Positions 37,150 through 44,914 of a stretch of DNA of 64,000 nucleotides are shown piece by piece; the stretch's first letter is position 1, and every line of letters begins with the position of its first letter. Origin of the DNA: Acidobacteriota bacterium (GTDB lineage Bacteria > Acidobacteriota > Vicinamibacteria > Vicinamibacterales > Vicinamibacteraceae); the NCBI GenBank assembly GCA_020845575.1, contig JADLFL010000023.1, positions 1-64,000 on the forward strand. The letters are read 5' to 3'. The notes under the pieces are model-generated. The model was not told where the DNA came from. It searched no databases and was given only the letters and a program-made list of their open reading frames with translations. The translations under genes and the position numbers were made by a program.

Positions 37150-40100
37150 ATGCAGAGGCCGATGCGACAGAGATCGACGATCGTTCTGGGCGGTGCGCTG
37201 CTGGCGGCTGCCCTCGTGACACACGCGGGCGTGCGTGGACAAGGCGGGCCCGGCGCTCCTCCGTACGCGCCCGAGCAGTCCATGACGATGCTGCGCGTGG
37301 AGCCGGGGTTCCGCATCGAGCTCGTCGCAAGCGAACCCGACGTGCAGAGTCCCGTGGCCATGGACGTGGACGAGGACGGCCGCATCTGGGTCGTGGAGAT
37401 GCCGGGCTATCCGCTGGACGTCAGCCCGAGCGGCCGCGTGAAGCTCCTCGAAGACACCGACGGCGACGGGCGTGTCGACAAGAGCACGCTCTTTGCCGAC
37501 AACCTCGTGCTGCCGAGCGGCGTGATGCGCTACAAGCGCGGCATCCTCGTCACGAGTCCGCCGGATCTGATCTATCTCGAGGACGTCGACGGCGACGGCA
37601 AGGCCGACACGCGTGAGGTGATCCTGACCGGTTTCGCGCGCACCAACCCGCAGCACGCGGTGAACCATCCGGTGTTCGGCCTCGACAACTGGATCTACCT
37701 CGCACACTCGGGCGGATCGGAACCCGTCATCTACAGGGACCTGTTCGGAGACAAGGGCACGGACCTGCGGTTCGCGGCGATGCCCGCAGGCAAGGCACTC
37801 GACGCGAAGGGACGCGGCGTGCGGCTCAAGCCGGACTCGCACCTGATGGAAGGCCTGTCGAGCCGCACGCAGTACGGCAACGCGTTCGACGCGTACGGCC
37901 ACTACTTCGCGCACAACAACTCGATTCACCAGCGGCACGAGACGATCGCCGCGCGCTATCTCGAACGCAACCCGCACCTGCTGCTGCCGAGCGCGATGGC
38001 CGACATCTCGGACCACGGCAACAACAACATCATGCCCATCACGCACGGCGCGCGCTTCGACCTGCTCACCGAGGCCGGCCAGTTCACGTCGGCGTGCGCG
38101 CTCACCGTGTACGGCGGTGGGGCGTTCCCCGAGGGCTACGAGGGCACTACGTTCATCGCCGAACCGGTCCACAACCTCGTTCATCGCGACGTGCTCACGC
38201 CGACGGGCTCGACGTTCGTTGCAAGCCGCGCACGGACGGACATGGAGTTCCTCGCGTCGCAGGACGCGTGGTTCCGGCCCGTCAACCTGTATGTCGGTCC
38301 CGACGCGGGGCTGTATGTGGTCGACTACTACAGACCCTACATCGAACATCCGGAGTGGGCGTCGAGCGACCTGCAGCGCAACCCCGGCGTCCTCTCCACC
38401 GGCAAGGATCGCGGACGCATCTACCGCATCGTCTCGGCTGACGCACCGGCAGACAGGCGCGCGCAGTTGAAGCCCACGCTCGGATCCGCCACCGATGCGC
38501 AGCTCGTCGCCACGCTCGCACACCCCAACCAGTGGCAGCGACGCACGGCGCAGCGACTCCTCGTTCACGGACGCAAGCGGGGCGCGGTGCCCGCGCTCAA
38601 CGCGATGGCCGCGAACCGGCCGTCCCCGGTCGCGCGCCTGCACGCACTCTGGACGCTCGAAGGCCTCGACAGGCTGGAGGCCGCCCCCGTCCTCGCGGCG
38701 CTCGCCGACGCCGATCCCGGCATTCGCGAGAACGCCATCGTGCTCGCCGAACGCTGGCTTTCGAAGCCCGACGTCGCGCAGGCCCTGCTCGCCCACGTCG
38801 ACGATCCGAACCCGCGCGTCAGGTTCCAGTTGCTGGCCACGCTCGGATCGCTCTCGACGCCGGCGTCGCTGGCCGCGCAGGAGCAGCTCCTGCTCCGTGA
38901 CATCGAGGACGAATGGGTGCAGGTAGCCGCGCTCAGCGCCTCGTCGGATCGCGCCGCGGCGTACTTCGCACGAGCCGTTGCGCCGGGATCGCCGTTCACG
39001 GCGGCGGAGTCGCCGGGACGCGCACGCTTCTTCGACAGGCTCGGCGGCGTCCTCGCCGCGCGACAGCGGGCCGACGAGCTCACGACGGCCATCGCCGCGG
39101 TGAACGATGCGGCGGCCACCGGCGAGTGGTGGCGCGCGTCGCTCCTCGAAGGCATCGCGCGCGGCGTCACCAGCGCCGATCGGCGCGCGCTCGCCGGCAG
39201 TCAGGTCACCCTGCTCGCGATGGCGACGGGGGATCGGCCGCGGCTGCGGCGGGCGGCAGTGACGCTGCTCACAGCAGCGGGCGTCGAGGCAGGTCCCGCG
39301 ACGACGACGGCGCTGGCCACTGCCACGCGCGTCGCGAAGGATGCGAAAGCCACGGCCGACGCACGCGTCGATGCGATCGCGCTGCTCGCGCTCGTGAACC
39401 CCGCCGCGTCACAGTCGCTCTTCGAGGCGGTGATCGGCCCCGGCGAACCGGACGCCGTGCAGGTCGCCGGCGTGTCGGCCCTCGGCCGCATCCCCGGCGC
39501 GGAGACGCCCGCATTCCTGCTCGCGCACTGGCCGGCGATGTCGACGGCCGTGCGCACGCGGGCAGCCACGGTGATCCTCGCGCGGCGCGAAGGATCGGTC
39601 GCCATGCTCGACGCACTCCAGCAGGGCACCGTGAAGCGCTGGATGCTGAACTTCGGGCACACGCGCAGCCTCATCATGCATCGCGACGAGAGTATCCGCG
39701 CGCGGGCGCGCACGGTGCTGGAGGAAGCCCCCGAAGCGCGTGCCGCCAGGCTCGAACGGTACGCCGCGGCACTCGGCGGACGCGGAGAAGCCGCGCGTGG
39801 CGAAGCGGTGTTCGTGACGCACTGCGCGATGTGCCATCAGGTGGACGGTCGCAACGGCGTGGAGATCGGCCCAGATCTCTCCACGGTCAGGCACCAGCCC
39901 ATGCCCGTGCTGCTCGCCAACATACTCGAACCGAATCGCTCGATCGCGCAGCACTACGAGACATACGCCGTCGAACGAACGTCTGGCGATCCGCTCGTCG
40001 GCGTGATCGGCGAGCAGTCGCCCACGAGCATCACGTTCAGGCAGGGCCCCGGCGTGACGACAACCGTCAGGCGCGCAGACATCAGGACGATGAGCGTGGT

Positions 40101-41016
40101 GCCGCAGTCGATCATGCCGGAGTCGTTCGCCGAGCAGATCTCGCCGGAGGAAATGGCAGACCTGCTCGTGTTCCTCACGTCGTCGCCACGACAGGTCCCT
40201 GCGCCCGCGACGCCGGTATCCGCGGGAGCGGCACTCCCCGACGCCGCCACGGCCACGCCGGCGGCCATCGCCGCGGCGCTGCTCGACGACACGCGCGACC
40301 GCCAGGCCCGCGACACGCTGGCGCGCGACGCGGCACCGCGCGCGAGCGCCGTGGTGCAGGCACTCGTCGCCGGACTGCCCGACAACGACGAGACCGAGGA
40401 GTATCGGCGCATCCCGTGGATCTGGCGCGTGGCGGTGGCCGCCGGCCGCGCGGTGAACGAGCCCGCGTTGATCGCCCTCATGGATGCGTCGATGCCCGTT
40501 GTCGGTGAACCCCTGCGCGACTGGCAGGCCGTGGTGCTCGGCGGCGGCGTGGTGATGGGACTGTCGCAGGCGGGCACGTGGCCGGGTGACGTGATGGCGC
40601 CGTGGCTCGCGCGGAACGCCACGCGCGCCGCGCGCTGGCAGCGCTCGCTCGACCTCGCCGTCGCGATGGTCGACGAGGCACGCGTGCGCAACGGAACGCG
40701 GTACGACGCGCAGCGGATGCTGGCGGTACTGCCGTGGGAGCGCGCCGGCGGTCAGCTCACGCGCTACCTCTCGAAGGAGGTCGACGCGGAACTCCAGATG
40801 GGCGCAATCGCCGGCCTGGCCGACATGCAGGACGCCCGCGCGGCAGACGCCCTCGCCGCGCACATGGCGGAGTACACCGAGCGCAACCGCGCAATCGCCA
40901 TCGACGGCCTCCTGAAGACCGACGCCGGACGCACGCGCCTGAAGACCGGCCTCACGAGCGGCACCGTCTCCTCCGCGTGGCTGACCCCAGAGCAGCGAGC
41001 CAAGCTCGAGCGGTAG
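37150..41016 (+). CDS. exported PVC-type dehydrogenase with HEAT repeats and cytochrome c domain
   Basis: The 1288-residue protein has a Sec signal (ending about residue 30), a propeller-type dehydrogenase domain (about 45-430; DVDEDGRIWVVEMPGYP, DTDGDGRVD, YYRPYIEHPEW), long HEAT-like repeats (about 440-860), then a cytochrome c domain with C892-A-M-C895-H896 followed by the GPDLS loop, and a last HEAT-like section. It matches the PVC-type heme-binding CxxCH family, thought to oxidise sugars outside the cell. Unlike the protein at 31640, this one carries heme instead of copper. ATG 37150 gives a clean signal; an in-frame GTG at 37123 sits in repeat DNA. Confidence 0.92.
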   Translation: MQRPMRQRSTIVLGGALLAAALVTHAGVRGQGGPGAPPYAPEQSMTMLRVEPGFRIELVASEPDVQSPVAMDVDEDGRIWVVEMPGYPLDVSPSGRVKLLEDTDGDGRVDKSTLFADNLVLPSGVMRYKRGILVTSPPDLIYLEDVDGDGKADTREVILTGFARTNPQHAVNHPVFGLDNWIYLAHSGGSEPVIYRDLFGDKGTDLRFAAMPAGKALDAKGRGVRLKPDSHLMEGLSSRTQYGNAFDAYGHYFAHNNSIHQRHETIAARYLERNPHLLLPSAMADISDHGNNNIMPITHGARFDLLTEAGQFTSACALTVYGGGAFPEGYEGTTFIAEPVHNLVHRDVLTPTGSTFVASRARTDMEFLASQDAWFRPVNLYVGPDAGLYVVDYYRPYIEHPEWASSDLQRNPGVLSTGKDRGRIYRIVSADAPADRRAQLKPTLGSATDAQLVATLAHPNQWQRRTAQRLLVHGRKRGAVPALNAMAANRPSPVARLHALWTLEGLDRLEAAPVLAALADADPGIRENAIVLAERWLSKPDVAQALLAHVDDPNPRVRFQLLATLGSLSTPASLAAQEQLLLRDIEDEWVQVAALSASSDRAAAYFARAVAPGSPFTAAESPGRARFFDRLGGVLAARQRADELTTAIAAVNDAAATGEWWRASLLEGIARGVTSADRRALAGSQVTLLAMATGDRPRLRRAAVTLLTAAGVEAGPATTTALATATRVAKDAKATADARVDAIALLALVNPAASQSLFEAVIGPGEPDAVQVAGVSALGRIPGAETPAFLLAHWPAMSTAVRTRAATVILARREGSVAMLDALQQGTVKRWMLNFGHTRSLIMHRDESIRARARTVLEEAPEARAARLERYAAALGGRGEAARGEAVFVTHCAMCHQVDGRNGVEIGPDLSTVRHQPMPVLLANILEPNRSIAQHYETYAVERTSGDPLVGVIGEQSPTSITFRQGPGVTTTVRRADIRTMSVVPQSIMPESFAEQISPEEMADLLVFLTSSPRQVPAPATPVSAGAALPDAATATPAAIAAALLDDTRDRQARDTLARDAAPRASAVVQALVAGLPDNDETEEYRRIPWIWRVAVAAGRAVNEPALIALMDASMPVVGEPLRDWQAVVLGGGVVMGLSQAGTWPGDVMAPWLARNATRAARWQRSLDLAVAMVDEARVRNGTRYDAQRMLAVLPWERAGGQLTRYLSKEVDAELQMGAIAGLADMQDARAADALAAHMAEYTERNRAIAIDGLLKTDAGRTRLKTGLTSGTVSSAWLTPEQRAKLER

Positions 41017-41020
41017 AACC

Positions 41021-41106
41021 CGACAACGGGCAACCGGCAACCCGGCAATCGGACGTCGGACTCCCTACCGGCAACCGGTTGCCCGGTGCCGGTTGCCCGT
41101 TGCCGT
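41021..41106. repeat. paired inverted heptamer arrays between two genes
   Basis: After the plus-strand stop the array reads CCGGCAA (41025-41050 and 41068-41078), then it switches to TTGCCGG (41078-41105) before the next plus-strand gene. The two halves can pair as a hairpin in RNA. This is the clearest example of the orientation rule. Confidence 0.9.
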
Positions 41107-41217
41107 CACATTTCCTCCCTCCTCGTCGTATTTGAGGACGGGTTCGTGACAGCGGTGTATCGTCGCGTCGCGGGACCGGCAGTTTTCCGATTCTTTCTAC
41201 GACAAGGACTGACGCGC

Positions 41218-42486
41218 ATGGAGCACGAACAAGGCAACGGGGTGGGACGCCGCGACTTCTTCAAGGCGGCGACGGCAGGGGTGACGACGGCGGCGGTGCT
41301 GCTGTCGCCGCGGGACGCCGCGCTGGCGCAGGAAGCGGTGCAGAAGGCGGCGCTCGACCGCATCGCCAGCAACACGTGGCCGCTGCGGTCGCTGTTCAGG
41401 CAGCGCTCCATGGGGCCGCGCCCGGCAGGCGCGCCGTCGGCCGCCATGCAGAGCCGCGAGGAAGCCGCGCGCGCCGCGCAGGCCGAGATCGAGAAGAACC
41501 CCAACGCGAAGGAAGCCCTGCGCGTGGCCGAGGCCGCGACAAAGGCCCGCGCGAACCTGCCCAACGCCGACGAGATGAAGAAGAAGTACGGCGAGCTCAC
41601 GCTCCTGGACTTCCCGCAGTTCACCAAGGACACGTTCCCTGGCGTCACCCGGATGGACATCTTCTCGGGGTTCTTCGGCGACATCAAGGACGACAGCATG
41701 TTCTTCACCAACGCCAACGGGCGTCCTGGTGGATTCGATCCGCTGAGCCCGTCGGGCCGCAAGTGGCTTGACCAGCTCGCCAACACGTGCGTCAAGACGG
41801 GCACGTACGTGCAGCACGTCTCCAACAACGCGCCCAACGGCCTGGCCGACTACGGGTCGCCCGAAGCCGACGCGCGTCGCAAGGCTGGCGTGGACCTCGC
41901 CAAGCGCTGGCTCGAGGGCTGCAAGGTGCTCGGCGTGAAGTCGATGCGCATGAACTCGCCGCAGGCGCTCGGGCCGAGCATCCGTCCCAACGCCGTGCCG
42001 CGTGGGCCGGGCGACGGCTATCCGCGCAACATCGACCTGATCCCGCTGCTCGAAGCCGCCATCGAATCGCACAAGGAGATGGCCGACTACGGCGGCAAGC
42101 TGGGCATCCGGGTGACCATCGAGAACCACTGGGGTCTGGCGGCGGACCCGCAGATCATCAGGACGATCATCGATGAGGTGAACCACCCGTACTGCGAGGC
42201 CTCGCCCGACTTCTGCAACTGGGAGCACGAGTACAACCTCGTGAACGGCCTGCGCGCGCTGGCACCGTACTCGCACACCAACTGCCACGCGAAGTACTGG
42301 GATCGCTGGGGCGATCGCAACGACGTGCAGCGCGGCGTGCGCATCATGCTGTCTGCCGGCTACCGCGGCACGTTCGCGCTCGAGTACGAGCAGGGCCCGC
42401 ACGATGGCGTGCAGGGCGCGCTGTACCTCTACCGCGAGGTGCTCGCCGCCCTGACCTCGCCCGCCACCGTGGTGGGCGACGAGTAG
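41218..42486 (+). CDS. Tat-exported sugar phosphate isomerase/epimerase-like protein
   Basis: The 422-residue protein begins with a twin-arginine signal (GRRDFFKAATAGVTTAAVLL) and folds as a xylose-isomerase-like TIM barrel in its C-terminal two thirds (VKSMRMNSPQALGPSI, then VTIENHWGLAADPQIIRTII, and the YRGTFALEYEQGPHDG end). The region 50-140 between signal and barrel is long and helical. Exported members of this family are common next to PVC-type dehydrogenases in sugar-degrading acidobacteria. No upstream Shine-Dalgarno is obvious; ATG 41218 was chosen because the Tat motif then lies near the N-terminus. Confidence 0.9.
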   Translation: MEHEQGNGVGRRDFFKAATAGVTTAAVLLSPRDAALAQEAVQKAALDRIASNTWPLRSLFRQRSMGPRPAGAPSAAMQSREEAARAAQAEIEKNPNAKEALRVAEAATKARANLPNADEMKKKYGELTLLDFPQFTKDTFPGVTRMDIFSGFFGDIKDDSMFFTNANGRPGGFDPLSPSGRKWLDQLANTCVKTGTYVQHVSNNAPNGLADYGSPEADARRKAGVDLAKRWLEGCKVLGVKSMRMNSPQALGPSIRPNAVPRGPGDGYPRNIDLIPLLEAAIESHKEMADYGGKLGIRVTIENHWGLAADPQIIRTIIDEVNHPYCEASPDFCNWEHEYNLVNGLRALAPYSHTNCHAKYWDRWGDRNDVQRGVRIMLSAGYRGTFALEYEQGPHDGVQGALYLYREVLAALTSPATVVGDE

Positions 42487-42495
42487 AGTCCGTCC

Positions 42496-42523
42496 GCAGG
42501 GGCGACGCATGCGTCGCCCCTGC
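42496..42523. repeat. perfect 28-bp palindrome after the isomerase gene
   Basis: A perfect inverted repeat of 28 bases (GCAGGGGCGACGCA and its complement) begins 10 bases after the stop codon. It has no U-tract. It could stop transcription weakly or protect the 3' end. Confidence 0.7.
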
Positions 42524-42561
42524 ACCTCTCCAAACGCGCCTCCCCCATCCGGCGCCCCTTC

Positions 42562-44529
42562 ATGCCGTCCCCTCTCCTCACCAGAACCGTCGCCGCGCTT
42601 GCACTGGCTGCCGCGGTCGTCAGCGCGCAGGACTCGCCGCTCCAGCCGCTCCACTACAACAACCCGGGGCTCGTCGTCGATCTCGGCGTCGGCCTGTGGG
42701 CGTGGCCCATCCCGTGGGATGTCGACGGCGATGGCGACACGGACCTCCTGGTCTCCTGTCCGGACAAGCCCTCCAACGGCGTGTGGCTGTTCGAGAACCG
42801 ATCGGGCCCCGGCGACGAGATGCCTGTGTTCGCACCGGGCCGCCGGCTCGGCCCCACGCTGCACTACGTCACGCCGTCCTACGTCGACGGCGCGCTGCGC
42901 GTGCTGCGCATGAACACCGAATGGCCCGACGTCACGCGCACGGGCCTCACGCCCGATCGCGGCGTCACGCTGCCCCTGCCCGTCACCGCGCACACGACGC
43001 TCTTCGGCACGCAGCCGAAAGGGCCGCGCATCCGCCACAACGTCTGGAAGTACGTCGACTTCGACGGGGACGGCGCGCTCGACATCGTCCAGGCCGCCGA
43101 GGACTGGTCCGACTACGGCTGGGACGATGGGTACGACGCGTCGGGGCACTGGATCCACGGCCCGCTGCATGGCGTGATCTACGTGCTGCGTAACGAAGGC
43201 ACGACCGCCGCACCGCGCTACGCCGCGCCGCAGCCGCTGATGGCCGGCGGCGTGCGGCTCGATCAGCCGATGGGCAACCCCGTGCCCAACTTCGAGGACT
43301 TCGATCGCGACGGCGATCTCGACCTCCTCACGGGCGAGTTCCTCGACGGGTTCACGTACTACGAGAACGTGGGCACGCGGCGCGAGCCGCGCTACGCGGC
43401 AGGACGTCCGGTGCCGACACCCGACGGCACGCCGCTGCGGATGGACCTCGAGATGATCGTCCCTGTCGCGTTCGACTGGAATCGCGACGGTCACCCCGAT
43501 CTCATCGTCGGCGACGAGGACGGCCGCGTGGCGTACGTGCGCAACACCGGCAGGCTCGACGCCGCGCGCACGCCCATCTTCGAAACCCCGCGCTACTTCC
43601 AGCAGCAGGCAGACACGCTGAAGTCCGGCGCGCTCGCCACGCCCACGACGATCGACTGGGACGGCGATGGCGACATCGACATCATCAGCGGCAACACGGC
43701 GGGCTACATCGAGTGGTTCGAGAACCTGAGCGGGCCGCGCGTCGAGCGTCCGCGCTGGGCGGCACCGAAGCGGCTCGAAGCGGGCGAACGGACATTCCGC
43801 GTGATGGCCGGGCCCAACGGTTCCATCCAGGGGCCTGTCGAAGCCAAGTGGGGCTACACGACGCTCAGCGCCGCCGACTGGGACGGCGACGGCCGGCCGG
43901 ACATCGTCTTCAACTCGATCCTCGGCGAGGTGATGTGGCTGCGCAATGTCGGCACACATCGCGCACCGCGGCTGGCCGCGCCGGAGCCGATTCGCGTGGC
44001 CTGGCAGGGCGATCCGCCGCGTCTGGCGTGGGGCTGGAAGCGGCCGACAGGTCAGAACCTGCTGACGCAATGGCGGACGACGCCTGTCCTGTACGACGTG
44101 ACGGGGGATGGCCGGCCCGATCTCGTGATGCTCGACGCGGAGGGGTATCTCTCGTTGTTCGGGCGCGACAGACAGGGCGTCGACGTCCGGCATCCCCGTC
44201 GCGTGTTCGTCGATGAGACGGGTGCGCCGCTTCGCCTGAACGACAAGACAGCCGGTGGCAGCGGGCGACGGAAGATCGCGATCGCCGACTGGAACGGCGA
44301 TGGTCGGTTCGACCTGCTCGTGAACTCCGTCAACGCCAATGTCCTGCTGCAGGTCTCCGACCGCAACGGCCGCTGGTGGTTCCGCGACGCCGGCCCGCTC
44401 ACCGCGCGCAACATCGAAGGACACGACGTGAGCCCCACGACCGCCGACTTCGACGGCGACGGCACCCCCGACTTCATCGGCGGCGCCGAAGACGGCCGAC
44501 TGTACTACCTCCGCAACCCACGGCGCTGA
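42562..44529 (+). CDS. exported FG-GAP/VCBS repeat protein
   Basis: The 655-residue protein has a Sec signal (about 1-23, ending VSA-Q) and a propeller with many Ca-binding loops, for example DVDGDGDTD, DFDGDGALD, DFDRDGDLD, DWNRDGHPD, DWDGDGDID and DWNGDGRFD. No catalytic motif is visible. The position next to the exported isomerase and the dehydrogenase at 37150 suggests a shared extracellular sugar pathway, perhaps as binding scaffold. ATG 42562 sets the signal at the N-terminus. Confidence 0.88.
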   Translation: MPSPLLTRTVAALALAAAVVSAQDSPLQPLHYNNPGLVVDLGVGLWAWPIPWDVDGDGDTDLLVSCPDKPSNGVWLFENRSGPGDEMPVFAPGRRLGPTLHYVTPSYVDGALRVLRMNTEWPDVTRTGLTPDRGVTLPLPVTAHTTLFGTQPKGPRIRHNVWKYVDFDGDGALDIVQAAEDWSDYGWDDGYDASGHWIHGPLHGVIYVLRNEGTTAAPRYAAPQPLMAGGVRLDQPMGNPVPNFEDFDRDGDLDLLTGEFLDGFTYYENVGTRREPRYAAGRPVPTPDGTPLRMDLEMIVPVAFDWNRDGHPDLIVGDEDGRVAYVRNTGRLDAARTPIFETPRYFQQQADTLKSGALATPTTIDWDGDGDIDIISGNTAGYIEWFENLSGPRVERPRWAAPKRLEAGERTFRVMAGPNGSIQGPVEAKWGYTTLSAADWDGDGRPDIVFNSILGEVMWLRNVGTHRAPRLAAPEPIRVAWQGDPPRLAWGWKRPTGQNLLTQWRTTPVLYDVTGDGRPDLVMLDAEGYLSLFGRDRQGVDVRHPRRVFVDETGAPLRLNDKTAGGSGRRKIAIADWNGDGRFDLLVNSVNANVLLQVSDRNGRWWFRDAGPLTARNIEGHDVSPTTADFDGDGTPDFIGGAEDGRLYYLRNPRR

Positions 44530-44530
44530 A

Positions 44531-44776
44531 GGGGTTGCCGGCAACCGGCAACCCGGCAACGGGCAACCGGACGCACGCCTCCGGAACCCACATCGGTGTC
44601 GGCGCCGGGCCCGGAGGGCCTGCCCTACCTACCACGGATGGTTCCGGTTGCCCTGGCCTCCATCCGTCCGCTGCCCGGCGCTCGGTGCCGGTTGCCGGTT
44701 GCCGGGTTGCCGGTTGCCGGTTGCCGGCGCTCGGTGCCGGTTGCCGGTTGCCGGTTGCCGGTTGCCGGTTGCCGGC
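44531..44776. repeat. heptamer arrays filling the spacer before the TonB receptor
   Basis: A CCGGCAA array follows the stop codon (44531-44570); a larger TTGCCGG array (44671-44776, over ten units, with a block beginning CGCTCGGTGCCGG present twice) lies before the next gene. A REP-like GGGCCCGGAGGGCC element sits between. Within the 385-base spacer 44530-44914 I see no gene; the rest holds the Fur-like site. Confidence 0.9.
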
Positions 44777-44828
44777 AGATCCGACTTGACTGGTCGGGTT
44801 TCGAGCGGCTAGACTCCCGCTCGGCCGC

Positions 44829-44849
44829 AAGCGAGACTGAGTCTCACTT
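44829..44849. promoter_or_regulatory. Fur-like operator
   Basis: CGAGACT-G-AGTCTCA (44832-44846) is a 7-1-7 inverted repeat with one mismatch, and the symmetry extends through AAG/CTT on both sides (44829-44849). Spacing and symmetry equal those of a Fur box. It ends 65 bases before the TonB-receptor start codon. Confidence 0.6.
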
Positions 44850-44914
44850 CTCTTTCTGTCGATTGGCCATCGGCGACTCTCCGGGGCAGCCCCACTGCCC
44901 TCCCCATACGAAGG

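Noticed and set aside
42496-42523. Intrinsic terminator
   Set aside because: Strong hairpin but no following U-tract, so it is listed as a palindrome only.
44671-44776. Tandem array as a possible CRISPR
   Set aside because: Unit length is 7 bases, without regular spacers and with no cas genes; it is a short-sequence repeat.
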